This document shows, one piece after another, positions 8,979-18,036 of a stretch of 64,000 nt of DNA. Source of the DNA: Heyndrickxia coagulans 36D1 (GTDB taxonomy: Bacteria; Bacillota; Bacilli; Bacillales; Bacillaceae_C); NCBI RefSeq assembly GCF_000169195.2, contig NC_016023.1, positions 620,001-684,000 of the forward strand, written 5' to 3'. The position numbers and the translations under genes are program-made. Below the pieces are notes generated by a model. It saw nothing but the letters and a program-made list of their open reading frames with translations. It searched no databases and was not told where the DNA came from. How positions within the stretch are numbered: position 1 is the stretch's first letter; each line of letters opens with the position of its first letter.

Positions 8979-10040
8979 TCAGCTATTCGGATAAATCATG
9001 ACTTTCAGGCATTCGTTCTTGAAATTCAGTGCACGTTCCATCGCCTGATAAGTATCTTCCAAGGCATATTGATCCGTCACCAGTTTTTTTACATCCGCGA
9101 TGCCGGAAGCCAAAAAGTTAATGCCTTTTGGATACGTATTCGCATAACGGAAAACACCGTATATATCAATTTCATTATCCGCGATAAACGGAACGTTCAA
9201 CGGAATTTCATTTTGGGCCGGCAAACCGACAATGGCCAGCTTTCCGCCGCGGCGTACAGATGCAAGCGCTGATTGGAGCGCTGCCGGATTTCCTGCTGTT
9301 TCCCAGGCAACATCAACACCCTTGCCATTGGTGATGTCTTGAATCGCTTCGTAAGGGTCTTGTTCGCGAATATTGATCGCATAGGTGGCGCCCATTTCTT
9401 TCGCCGCTTTAAGCCGCAATGGTTCCAAGTCCGTTACAATAATGTTCGACGCTCCGAAGGCCCTCGCTGCCACAACAGCCATTAAACCGACCGGACCCAT
9501 TCCCATAATCGCTACGGTCGATCCCGGTTGCAGTTTTGTTCTTGTGGCTGCGTGAATGCCAACGGAAAAAGGTTCAACAAGAGAAGCCTCTTCATAAGAA
9601 AGCGCATCCGGAATGGCGAACACAAAGTCTTCTCGCATTTTAATATATTGGCAAAAGGCACCATCTACAGGAGGGGTTGCCAAAAATTGGACATGTGGGC
9701 AAAGATTGTAACGCCCTTCTTTACATGCTTCACAATGCCCGCAAGTGACACTTGGCTCAACAGCGACTCTGTCCCCTACTTTAAAATGGCGGACTTTTGA
9801 ACCAACTGCTGCAATTTCCCCTGCACATTCATGCCCGAGAATAAACGGCTTGTCCACTACATATTTTCCAATTCTGCCCGTTTCGTAATAATGTAAATCC
9901 GAACCGCAAATGCCGACCGCCATGACTTTAATTAAAACTTCATTTTCTTCAATTTGCGGAACAGGCAATGTCTCAATCGAAATATTTCGTGTCCCGTGCA
10001 TCACTGCTGCTTTCATTGTTTCAGGTATATGGTTTGTCAT
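8979..10040 (-). CDS. gutB: Zinc-dependent polyol (sorbitol/xylitol) dehydrogenase
   Basis: 353 aa, the same length as B. subtilis GutB. Medium-chain zinc alcohol dehydrogenase oxidising sorbitol, xylitol or a similar polyol with NAD+ in the cytosol. Seen: catalytic zinc ligands in GICGSDLHYYE and GHECAGEI; structural zinc cysteines in CGHCEACKEGRYNLC; Rossmann loop MGMGPVGLMAV followed by Asp (VTDLEP), which favours NAD. An upstream in-frame ATG at 10100 is discounted because GAGAGGG sits nine bases before ATG 10040. It heads a polyol cluster with a GPH symporter and LacI regulator, and an ATGAA-type operator lies about 50 bases upstream. Xylitol/threitol substrates cannot be excluded. Confidence 0.88.
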   Translation of the reverse strand: MTNHIPETMKAAVMHGTRNISIETLPVPQIEENEVLIKVMAVGICGSDLHYYETGRIGKYVVDKPFILGHECAGEIAAVGSKVRHFKVGDRVAVEPSVTCGHCEACKEGRYNLCPHVQFLATPPVDGAFCQYIKMREDFVFAIPDALSYEEASLVEPFSVGIHAATRTKLQPGSTVAIMGMGPVGLMAVVAARAFGASNIIVTDLEPLRLKAAKEMGATYAINIREQDPYEAIQDITNGKGVDVAWETAGNPAALQSALASVRRGGKLAIVGLPAQNEIPLNVPFIADNEIDIYGVFRYANTYPKGINFLASGIADVKKLVTDQYALEDTYQAMERALNFKNECLKVMIYPNS

Positions 10041-10088
10041 CTTCAAAGTCCCTCTCTTTGAAAAACTGGATTTCCGGAATATACCGTG

Positions 10089-10104
10089 ATGAAAGTGCAT
10101 TCAT
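10089..10104 (-). promoter_or_regulatory. Candidate operator upstream of gutB, similar to the lacI operator
   Basis: ATGAATGCACTTTCAT (minus strand) has the same ATGAA...TTCAT arms and 16-base span as the site before the lacI-like gene (ATGAAATGCGTTTCAT). A TATGAT box lies about 30 bases further upstream (near 10133-10138). Confidence 0.5.
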
Positions 10105-10264
10105 TTTGGCATATTCTGTTTTCACTATTTTTATCATACAAAACGGATGAAAGGGGAACCAGCTATTGTTGCTGTATAAAAGGACAGCCGCACTGTATGT
10201 TTTATGCTTAAATCTTAGACATCGGTTATTATATTGATAAAATATAGGAAAGGAGGTGCAGGCT

Positions 10265-12785
10265 TTGGCCGAACTTGAAAACCAAAAAAAGTTTTCCAGT
10301 CTGCTATCTTCCGGTGTTAAAGCTTTAAAACAGCACCCGGATTACAAGACAAATAGAGAAGCCGGCAACAAAACCGGGCAATCTTACATGGAAAAAATCG
10401 CATACAAACTAGGTGTATCCCCTAACACCGTTAAAAGCTGGATCGGCCAAATGGGATCGAAGTATATTCCGGGCCGGATCGAGGATGCCAAACTGTTCGG
10501 CATCATCTGGCTCATTCTTGAAAAAGGATGCATGAATGTAACGTGGTTCATGGAATTGCTGGAAACCACTTCCATCCCTGTCATCGAACCGGCATTGCCG
10601 GCATGGGTGGCGTCCTGCCTTAAAAAAGCAAAAACGATGAACGATAACGGGACAATCGGTACACCCCCGCCTGAGGAAATCAATATGGTCATCACCCGTC
10701 TGTTTGGAAACGCCGCTGTGCTTGAAAGCGAAGAGAAAAACAAATTTTCCGCGCACAACCTGCCCGCACGCTGGTCAGGGCGCTTTATTGGTAGAAAATC
10801 AGATTTACAAGCCATCTATCACTGGCTTCTTTCCCCTTCGCCTGTTTGTTCCATTACAGGGTGGGCCGGCGTGGGAAAAACGACGCTCGCCCTTGAAGCC
10901 GCTTATGCTTGTGCAGGGGAACCGGGTGAAGAAGCGGCAAATGTCTCTGATAAGTGGCCCGCGTTTCACTGCATCATTTGGTTCAGCACCCATTTAACAG
11001 GGTTAAGTTTCAATGATTTTTTAAATACAATCGCTTACCAGCTTGGACTGACAGAACAAATCGATAAACCCGTCATGGAAAAACGTTTTGCAGTGCGGCA
11101 TGCTTTACAGCTTTTTTTCCAGGGAACAGCCGATACTGCTTATTGTGGATAGTATGGACGCCGCTGAAAAAGAGGTGCTTGAATTCATTATCAACCTCCC
11201 TCAAGGCGTAAAAGCAATGCTGACTTCCCGTGAAAACTACAATCAAGATTATAAAGACGCTTTTCAAAATTTCACAATTGTCAAGTTAAAGGGATTAAAC
11301 GAAAAAGAGGCACTTTCATATTTGTCATTTGTCATCCGCGAACATTTGCAAACCGGCAGTGCACCTAACCAGGAAGAGTTGCGGCATCTGACACCGGAGA
11401 TGCAGGCAAAGCTGATCAAAGCGGCCGCCGGGAATCCAAAAGCGCTGTCCCTCTGTATTGCCTATATCAGCGACGGCGGCATTCCGGCAGAACAACTCAT
11501 TCAGGAAATCGAAAGCGCCGGGTATTCATTACTGGAGTTATTTGAATTTCTTTTCGGGAGAACATGGAAGCGCATCGATGAAGCAGCCCGCCGTTTATGG
11601 CAGGTGCTCTGTTTTTTTGAAAAGCCGCCCGTTGAAGCTGCCTGGGCCGCAGCGGCAGGATTAGATGCCAGGGGCTTTTATGCAGCAGTTGAACAAATGC
11701 GGAATTATGCGCTGATCCATCCTGACCGGACAGACGGAAAATTGCGCTACCCCGCGCATCAAACCGTGATTGCTTACGGTGAACAGCACTTGTCGGAAAA
11801 CCGGCAGCTGGAAAAAGAGGCGCGAAAACGATGGGCTCGCTATTATATCCATTTTTTGGATACCCATTTAAAACGGGAACAGCCCAATATATTCTATTGG
11901 CGCTATCTGCTTGGCCGGGATCTCGATGATCTGAAGCAGGAATGGACAAACATTCGCAAGGTAATGGAATGGGCCAGCCAATCAGACGAAAAGGAAATAT
12001 TGATTGAATTCGTAGTCCGTACCAGCCATTTTTTAAGCCGGGTCAATCTGCCTTTACGGGTCGAATACGGGCGAAAAGCAGCTGATTTTGCTGCTGCACT
12101 GGGAAAAAGCATGCTCGAAGCTTTCTTTCGGATTGATACGGTTGGATGGGCGCTGATGGAAATGAATGAGCTGAAAGAGGCGCTCACACAAATTGATGCC
12201 GGGCTAAAGCGGCTATCCGGCCTGGATGCTGGCAATGAGGATACCCGCGACTTGATGGTCTGGGGGCATGCCTTAAAATCAAGGGTGCTTCTTAAATCGG
12301 GCGACCCCGATCAGGCAGAGGCCATTCTCGGCAAAGTCATTCCGGTCCCCTCCACCCCGATGATCAAGCACCGTGTTTTATTAGTCCAGGGCGATTTATA
12401 TTTGGAACGGAAAAAATACAAAGAGGCCATCCGTGCATATGAAGCTGCTAATCAAATCAGCCATTCTTACGGCGGGGAAAAGACGATTGAAGCCTATTTT
12501 AATCTCGGCATCGCATACGTGGAAAATCAGCAGTTTGAAAAAGCGGCGGCGGCATTTGAAAAGATGCTTTATCAAAAAAACAAAGCCAACCCGATTGAGT
12601 TAATGTACTATCACTACGGCATGGCCAGATTATTTGCCAAAAAAGGCGATTTGGCATACGCCCTTTATTCCAGTCAGGAAGCTCTTCATCTCGCTGCGTC
12701 ATGGGAACAAAACATCAGTATCCGCGATGAAGCAGAAAAGTTCAATCAGTTTATAAAGAAAAAAATCCAATATCAAAACGGATGA
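10265..12785 (+). pseudogene. HTH-STAND ATPase-TPR regulator, frameshifted
   Basis: A signal-transduction ATPase with numerous domains, about 839 aa once repaired. Order: helix-turn-helix near residues 41-62 (YMEKIAYKLGVSPNTVKSW), linker, NB-ARC/AAA nucleotide-binding domain (Walker A GWAGVGKTT near 198-206; Walker B LLIVDSMD near 291-298; sensor-like MLTSREN), winged-helix-like region, and C-terminal TPR-like helices (about 610-800). The first frame stops at 11152; the second continues with the Walker B. The join is at CTTTTTTTCC (11111-11120): six T instead of seven restores LQLF-SREQPILLIVDSMD. TTG 10265 is six bases after AGGAGGTG; GTG 10256 overlaps it. Ligand and target unknown. STAND proteins include transcription activators and phage-defence sensors; radical-SAM yfkAB follows. 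Confidence 0.8.
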
Positions 12786-13036
12786 ATGGCGTCGGTCTAG
12801 GTGCCCGTGCCATAACGAGCCTTGCATCAGAGAAAAATGACAAACAGCCGGCGCAACTTTTCAACACAGACGTCACTGCTTTAGCGAAGGCAGCATACCG
12901 TACTTTTTACGAAAAACACCCGGAGCCCAGGAAATGGAATCTGCGAAAAAAGAAACAGGCTGCATGTTATAATGAACCATGGCATATATAGGATAAAAGC
13001 AGAAAAAGGAGGGGCCTGCCGTTTGGAGGTGGAATC
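12786..13036. other. Intergenic region with promoter for yfkAB
   Basis: TGTTATAAT at about 12966-12974 is a good extended -10 box facing yfkAB; no clear -35. Downstream is AGAAAAAGGAGGGG, a ribosome binding site without an obvious following gene, and inverted arms GCCTGC (about 13014) and GCAGGC (about 13045). A 69-codon frame from 12782 is not convincing. Confidence 0.4.
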
Positions 13037-13123
13037 ATGCGCAAAGCAGGCGCCCGGATTGACTTTTTGAAAAAGGAGCACAAACATGTTAAAAGAAGAA
13101 ACACAACGAAGCATTACGCCTGA
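13037..13123 (+). CDS. Possible 28-aa leader peptide overlapping the start of yfkAB
   Basis: ATG 13037 follows GGAGGTG by a normal gap and encodes a very basic 28-residue peptide starting MRKAGARIDFLKKEHKHVKR. It stops at TGA 13121-13123, 35 bases inside yfkAB in another frame. Its translation would pass through the yfkAB ribosome binding site (AAAAAGGAG near 13071), so it could couple or regulate yfkAB translation. Only the ribosome binding site supports it. Confidence 0.3.
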   Translation: MRKAGARIDFLKKEHKHVKRRNTTKHYA

Positions 13124-14237
13124 ATACGATCCGTGGGAAGCATACATGGACATCACGACGCACGGCAAACTGACTTTGTCGAATATTGAATTCACAACGA
13201 CCACTTTATGCAATATGCGCTGTGAACATTGTGCGGTCGGTTACACGCTGCAGCCAAAAGATCCGGATGCGCTGCCGCTTGATCTGCTGCTCAGGCGGCT
13301 GGATGAAATCAGCACACTGCGCTGCATCAGCATTACCGGCGGCGAGCCGATGCTGTCAACCAAATCTGTTGAAAATTACGTTCTGCCGCTGTTACAATAT
13401 GCGCATGAAAGAGGGATTCGCACCCAAATCAATTCCAATTTAACAATGAAACTCGAAAAATATGTGCAAATTGCGCCTTATCTCGATGTGCTGCACATTT
13501 CCCACAACTGGGGAACTGTCCGTGATTATATTGACGGCGGGTTTGCCAACATGCGGATCAAGCCAAGCGATCAGCACGGTGAAAAATTGTTCAGGCGTAT
13601 CGTGGAAAACAGCCGCGCCTTGTCGGAGATGGGCGTGATGGTTTCTGCGGAAACGATGTTAAACAAGCGCACATTGCCTTATATGGAACAAATCCATCAT
13701 CAAATTGTCGAAGAAATGAAATGTGCAAGGCACGAAATTCACCCAATGTACCCAAGCGATTTTGCTGCTGATCTTGAAGTGCTCAGCTTGGATGAAATTC
13801 GAGAAGCCATCCACCATTTGCTCGATATCCGTGATGAAAGCGTGTGGATGCTGTTTGGCACGCTGCCATTTTATCCGTGCAGCCCTAATCCAGAAGACCA
13901 GGCCTTATTGAAAAGATTGTACGAAAGCAAAAATGTGACCCTCCGCAATGATCCGGACGGCCGCTCCCGCCTGAATGTCAATATTTTTACGGGTGATGTG
14001 ATTGTCACGGATTTTGGCGATACACCACCGCTTGGCAATATCCAGCATGACAGGCTGCCCGACGTCTTTGAAAAATGGCTCGAAACACCCATTGCAAAAT
14101 CGCTGAATTGCCATTGCCCGCAAGTCAAATGTCTCGGACCGAACATTTTAGTCAAAAATGCTTACTATAAAAATATTGATTTTACCCAACGAAAAGCAGT
14201 CATCGACATGCAGGGCGCCTCTTCCAGGATGGGCTAA
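13086..14237 (+). CDS. yfkAB: YfkAB radical SAM / CxCxxxxC protein
   Basis: 383 aa, start ATG after AAAAAGGAG. Radical S-adenosylmethionine enzyme: the [4Fe-4S] motif is CNMRCEHC near residue 39, followed by SITGGEPML (SAM-binding GGE). Near the C-terminus a second cysteine set, NCHCPQVKCLGPN, is the CxCxxxxC-type auxiliary cluster candidate that names the YfkAB family. The reaction is unknown in the family. It reads intact as a single fused protein. A terminator follows within 12 bases, so it is monocistronic apart from a possible leader peptide. Confidence 0.92.
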   Translation: MLKEETQRSITPEYDPWEAYMDITTHGKLTLSNIEFTTTTLCNMRCEHCAVGYTLQPKDPDALPLDLLLRRLDEISTLRCISITGGEPMLSTKSVENYVLPLLQYAHERGIRTQINSNLTMKLEKYVQIAPYLDVLHISHNWGTVRDYIDGGFANMRIKPSDQHGEKLFRRIVENSRALSEMGVMVSAETMLNKRTLPYMEQIHHQIVEEMKCARHEIHPMYPSDFAADLEVLSLDEIREAIHHLLDIRDESVWMLFGTLPFYPCSPNPEDQALLKRLYESKNVTLRNDPDGRSRLNVNIFTGDVIVTDFGDTPPLGNIQHDRLPDVFEKWLETPIAKSLNCHCPQVKCLGPNILVKNAYYKNIDFTQRKAVIDMQGASSRMG

Positions 14238-14246
14238 AAATGGCAG

Positions 14247-14276
14247 AAGCATGGGGTGCGCCTGCCCCATGCTTTC
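14247..14276 (+). terminator. Terminator after yfkAB
   Basis: GCATGGGG, loop TGCGCCTG, CCCCATGC followed by TTTCT. Confidence 0.85.
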
Positions 14277-14387
14277 TCGTAATCTCAACTACTTTTATCC
14301 TGGTTATTTTCATTCTAATGCGTTACAATACGCAACAAAGATGATTGGATGTAGCATAAAATGACTTTTGATCAGGAGGGAATAAAA

Positions 14388-14915
14388 TTGGGTTGGTTTA
14401 TCGGGATTATCATTATTATCTTGCTCGTGTATTTTTTAATCATCCGTCCTTTGATCGAGCGGAACCGCCCGCAAATCATTGAACCGCGAAGAAGCATTTA
14501 CAATGGGGATGCCTATGACCCGCACCCGGAGCAAACTGGATGGAACGATGGGGGTAATGCCGGAATCGGCCGGTTTGGCATGTTTGCCGGCGGGATGGCA
14601 ACAGGTGCATTGCTGACGTATTTACTGGAACAGGGCAGAATCGGTTTAGACCAGTTCGAGCATTTTCAAAATCTTGATGGCAACGATCTGTTGCAAGAAC
14701 TGGAAGAGCAAAATATTTTACAACAGGATGAGATTGACCATCTCCAGGATACTTTAAGCAACTTTGAAGACAACGGCCATGACGGTCATGACGACGGAAA
14801 TCATGGAGACCACGACCAGCAAGACGCCGGATTCGATCTGGCTGATTTCAGTTCCAATGATGACAATGACTTTGGCGGATGGGATAGCGGATCGGATGAC
14901 AATAACTGGCTGTAA
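14388..14915 (+). CDS. Single-pass membrane protein with acidic His/Asp-rich tail
   Basis: About 175 aa, not recognised. Residues 2-24 are one strongly hydrophobic helix (GWFIGIIIIILLVYFLIIRP), then a basic stop-transfer patch. A second hydrophobic/Gly stretch, FGMFAGGMATGALLTYLL, lies near 65-85. The last 50 residues are almost entirely Asp, His, Asn and Gln (GHDGHDDGNHGDHDQQD), a possible metal- or cation-binding tail. The start is TTG 14388 after GGAGGGA; an upstream ATG (14361) precedes that site and is discarded. It stands alone between terminators. Function unknown; bias for acidic residues could also reflect a spore or stress surface protein. Confidence 0.75.
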   Translation: MGWFIGIIIIILLVYFLIIRPLIERNRPQIIEPRRSIYNGDAYDPHPEQTGWNDGGNAGIGRFGMFAGGMATGALLTYLLEQGRIGLDQFEHFQNLDGNDLLQELEEQNILQQDEIDHLQDTLSNFEDNGHDGHDDGNHGDHDQQDAGFDLADFSSNDDNDFGGWDSGSDDNNWL

Positions 14916-14926
14916 GCATATAAACA

Positions 14927-14958
14927 GAACAGGTGCTGCAACTGCCTGTTCCGTTTCC
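14927..14958 (+). terminator. Weak terminator after the acidic membrane protein
   Basis: GAACAGG, 11-base loop, CCTGTTC followed by CGTTTCC; the U-run is poor. Confidence 0.5.
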
Positions 14959-15000
14959 TTATGACGGGTTTCCAGCAGGCTAACCTGCATTGGCATTTGC

Positions 15001-15092
15001 CCAAAGGCTTTGCAAGGGCTAGAACTTAGAAATGAGATTGGCAGCGTAGAACTATTTACAACTTTGTCCAAAGGTTTTGCAAGGGCTAGAAC
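15001..15092. repeat. Two copies of a ~25-bp direct repeat
   Basis: CCAAAGGCTTTGCAAGGGCT (15001) and CCAAAGGTTTTGCAAGGGCT (15068) each continue AGAAC; start-to-start distance is 67 bases. They lie in a gene-free 326-base stretch (14916-15241) between a plus-strand gene and the convergent small gene. Confidence 0.7.
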
Positions 15093-15241
15093 CTACCGCT
15101 CCGGGCAAGACAGATCCATCGCTGTTCCATTGTTTGCAGCGACAGTACCCACTCGAATCTTGGCGAAAAACATACTAGAAGCACCCGGGGATTCGGATTC
15201 CGTTTTTATCGGCCATCCCGCGGGTGCTTTGCTTACAAGGT

Positions 15242-15448
15242 TTACGGTTTGTACTTTTTTTCGCTTGAAGAAGTCGTTTTTTTGTCATGATCCGTTTTTT
15301 CTTCAAGCTTTTCTTCTCGCAAGTCTTCCATTGGGATCGGGTCAACTGTTTGTTCACTCATAAATTTATCATGCATGTCTTCGTTTTCTGTTGCAAATTG
15401 TTCGGGGTTGTCCATTTTCCGTTGCGATTTCTTTTTGTTTTCGTTCAT
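15242..15448 (-). CDS. Small highly charged hypothetical protein
   Basis: 68 aa, no recognised family. Very hydrophilic: Lys/Glu/Asp make up much of it, no cysteine, tryptophan or hydrophobic core (MNENKKKSQRKMDNPEQF at the start, a Lys/Ser-rich end). GAGGTGAT stands upstream of ATG 15448, which argues for a real gene. Such small charged proteins are common as stress or sporulation products in Bacillus, but nothing in this sequence shows that role. It converges with the plus-strand genes upstream and diverges from the universal stress gene. Confidence 0.6.
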   Translation of the reverse strand: MNENKKKSQRKMDNPEQFATENEDMHDKFMSEQTVDPIPMEDLREEKLEEKTDHDKKTTSSSEKKYKP

Positions 15449-15648
15449 TTCATATCACCTCGTATGGTTCAATACCCTTTATTTTTCCGAAAAAAACAGA
15501 AAATATCCGACGAACATGCAAAAAATAAACCGTGCCTGTCCACCCCAAGGGGCAGAGATTTTGTGTTTTTCTCGTATTCTCTGTTAATTGTTGCAATTTT
15601 TTATGATATGATAAGGTTGATGAGAAGAAAGCCGATGGAGATGATTTT

Positions 15649-16074
15649 ATGTTTAATCGTATTCTTGTGGCAATAGACGGTTCAAAAATGAGTGAAAAAG
15701 CACTGAAATCCGCACTGAATTTTGCAAAAGAAAGGTTTACAAAAATCGGTGTCATCCATGTGGAGAAAAATCCGGTTATTCCGGAGGGGATGCCAAATGC
15801 GTCAATAGATACCCTTTATTCTGAACAGCAGAGGGACGGGGACGATTTGCTAGACCAAGCCGCCGCTCTTGCTGAAGAGGAAGAAATTGAGATAGAGAAG
15901 TTTTATGAAACGGGCGATCCCGCTGCCCAGATTGTCAGAAAGGCGGAAGAAGGAAACTATCAGCTTATCATTATGGGAAGCAGAGGACTCGGAAATCTGA
16001 AGGGGCTCATGCTTGGCAGCGTCAGCCAGAAAGTCACCCAGCTCGCCAAATGTCCGGTACTGATTATAAAATAG
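15649..16074 (+). CDS. Universal stress protein (UspA family)
   Basis: 141 aa, normal single-domain Usp length; cytosolic nucleotide-binding stress protein. N-terminal strand ILVAIDGS and the C-terminal ATP-binding signature G-2x-G-9x-G-S are visible as GSRGLGNLKGLMLGSVSQKV, ending CPVLIIK. The ribosome binding site GGAG precedes ATG 15649 by about nine bases. It is monocistronic, with a very strong terminator six bases after its stop, then a 52-bp repeat array. Biochemical role in this family is usually regulatory or protective and is not known here. Confidence 0.93.
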   Translation: MFNRILVAIDGSKMSEKALKSALNFAKERFTKIGVIHVEKNPVIPEGMPNASIDTLYSEQQRDGDDLLDQAAALAEEEEIEIEKFYETGDPAAQIVRKAEEGNYQLIIMGSRGLGNLKGLMLGSVSQKVTQLAKCPVLIIK

Positions 16075-16079
16075 TCCTG

Positions 16080-16120
16080 TTTCAAAAACCTGTCCAGAAA
16101 TACCGGACAGGTTTTTGAAA
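16080..16120 (+). terminator. Strong terminator after the Usp gene
   Basis: A perfect 16-bp stem: TTTCAAAAACCTGTCC (16080-16095) and its complement at 16105-16120, with TTTTTGAAA on the 3' arm; may act in both directions. Confidence 0.88.
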
Positions 16121-16204
16121 TTGAACCGGGCAAGTGCCTCTCTACATACAGGCCCTTTACGTAAACTTATTCCCCAACGGTGCCTACGTGAACTTATGGT
16201 TGGA

Positions 16205-16452
16205 TTTTCGCATTGTTCCTTAACGTAGAACTGCTCTATGTGAACTTATGGCCGGATTTTTGCATTGTTCCTTAACGTAGAACCACTCTATGTGAACTTA
16301 TGACCGGATTTTTCGTCCGTTCCTTAACGTAGAACCGCTCTATGTGAACTTTTGACCGGATTTTTTGTCTGTTCCTTAACGTAGAACCATTCTATGTGAA
16401 CTTTTGACCAATTTTTTCGTCTGTTCCTTAACGTAGAACCGTTCTATGTGAA
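16205..16452. repeat. 52-bp tandem repeat array 1 (5 units)
   Basis: TAACGTAGAAC recurs at 16221, 16273, 16325, 16377 and 16429, exactly 52 bases apart. Each unit reads TTCCTTAACGTAGAAC, then a variable 4-mer, TCTATGTGAACTT, then GGATTTTT-type spacer. The right half of the palindrome seen in arrays 2 and 3 (TCTACGTTAAG) is replaced by TCTATGTGAAC. Degenerate units extend back to about 16130. It lies between two convergent gene 3' ends. Confidence 0.92.
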
Positions 16453-16601
16453 ATTACTATCAAAAATTTCGATTCTTTCTCGTTCCCCCCTTATAAAACG
16501 ATCAAGCTGGGTTATGTTGCACAAACTTCCAAGAATTACCGCGGACCCTCACAAACCCGGACAAACATCCAAAAAGCCTGCCGGAACCCGTATATCTACC
16601 G

Positions 16602-17930
16602 TTAAAAAGTATGTTTCATTGATTTGCGGAGAATCAGGGAGATTTCAATTTTTTTACAAATCGTTAAATAGTGCATCATCATGATAAGCAATGTTCCCGT
16701 ATTCATAGCGATGATGACGCCGGCCATTTGGTACTGGGGATTTGAGCCAAGATAATAAATGAGGCAGTACGTAACCATTGTTGACCAAATAAAATGCGCG
16801 AGGGCATCCCTGACCAGGCCGAGGCCGATTAAAAACGCCTGCATCGGAATGACAAAATAGTGAAACAGAAAATACGGCCATAACAGACGGACATAAACGG
16901 CGGCGGCAGCCGAATGGGAAAACAAAGTTGTGAGCGGCACGGAAAACACCTGAATGACAATGACAGCCGGAAGCCCGTAAAGAAACGTCATCATCATCAC
17001 CTGCTGAAGCAGTTTCTGCAGCTTTATGCCGTCTCTTTTGGCATAAGCTTCCGAAACAGTCGGAATTAATACGGTGGACAGGGAATGGGCAATAAAGGCC
17101 GGAAAAAATCCGATCGTAAAAGCGACGCCGGCCACCAGTCCGAAATGTTCGTTTGCCATCCCCTCCGTCATCCCGGATTTAAGCAATACCCATTTGATAA
17201 AAAATGGTTCAATCGCATTTGTGACGGCATGAAATACGCGCATGCCCGTTGTCGACAAGGAAACAGAAAGAAGGCTCCTTCTGATTTCCTTTCCCCCCAT
17301 TGGAGCCTGTTCTTTTTTCTTGAGCGTCCGCATTTGCAGCACAAACATATGAAAAAGATACAGCAGCACAATCAAGTCACTACCGACAAGTGTGCATATC
17401 GCGATAAAAATCGACATTTGCACGTCAAATTCCATCCAATGAAATAGCAAGACAAGCAGGATAAGCTGCATCATTTTTCTCAGGAAGTTGGCAGCAGCAA
17501 TCTTCCCCATTTGCTGGACACCCATAAAATAACCTCTCGCAATTGAGGAAAAGGCGATCATCGGGATAAGCGCAATGATCAGCCAGCGAAGATACGGGTG
17601 GTAATGATGGAAAATTGGAAGCGCCGGCAGCAGCAATGCGACTGCCGCCATGAGCAACAGGACAAACAAAGATGCCAGCCGGATTGTAAACCGCAGCATA
17701 TCACGATGATATTTTTCTTCCTTTTCCGCAACAAATTTTGAAATGGAGATGGGCAGTTCCATGCTGGCGATGGTGACAATTAAAAAAATGGCCGGCAAAA
17801 TAGACATGTACAGCCCCATGCCGTGCGCCCCGAGTTCATTTGCAAGTACCATATTTGTTAAAAATTCAATGCACTCTCCGATGAAAGCAACGCCAATCAG
17901 CATAAATGCCCCTTTAAAAAACACTGCCAT
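16602..17930 (-). CDS. MOP-superfamily flippase (SpoVB/YkvU type)
   Basis: About 442 aa integral membrane protein with 12-14 predicted TM segments, belonging to the polysaccharide/lipid-linked-precursor exporter branch of the MOP superfamily. FFKGAFMLIGVAFIGECIEF near the N-terminus and MELPISISKFVAEKEEKY are typical of the SpoVB/YkvU group of sporulation-associated flippases in Bacillus; the length is closest to YkvU (~445). Likely moves a lipid-linked wall or spore cortex precursor across the membrane (family inference). Start ATG 17930 follows GAGGA; upstream residues to 18002 are rejected. It is divergent from the acetyltransferase gene, sharing a 106-base promoter region. Confidence 0.8.
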   Translation of the reverse strand: MAVFFKGAFMLIGVAFIGECIEFLTNMVLANELGAHGMGLYMSILPAIFLIVTIASMELPISISKFVAEKEEKYHRDMLRFTIRLASLFVLLLMAAVALLLPALPIFHHYHPYLRWLIIALIPMIAFSSIARGYFMGVQQMGKIAAANFLRKMMQLILLVLLFHWMEFDVQMSIFIAICTLVGSDLIVLLYLFHMFVLQMRTLKKKEQAPMGGKEIRRSLLSVSLSTTGMRVFHAVTNAIEPFFIKWVLLKSGMTEGMANEHFGLVAGVAFTIGFFPAFIAHSLSTVLIPTVSEAYAKRDGIKLQKLLQQVMMMTFLYGLPAVIVIQVFSVPLTTLFSHSAAAAVYVRLLWPYFLFHYFVIPMQAFLIGLGLVRDALAHFIWSTMVTYCLIYYLGSNPQYQMAGVIIAMNTGTLLIMMMHYLTICKKIEISLILRKSMKHTF

Positions 17931-18036
17931 GTTCTTCCTCTTCTCCTTATCAAGAAAAACTTTTTCAATAATAAAGGATATGAGGCAAGCCTGGAGAATC
18001 ATTACAAATAAATCAGCAGAGATGGGAGGCGCTCCT

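Noticed and set aside
12782-12991. 69-aa gene overlapping the STAND ATPase stop (ATGA)
   Set aside because: No own ribosome binding site, unremarkable composition, and it runs over the yfkAB promoter box; coupling alone is weak evidence.
17743-18036. Long N-terminal extension of the acetyltransferase
   Set aside because: It is antisense to the flippase gene; GGGAGG with GTG 18037 gives the normal family length.
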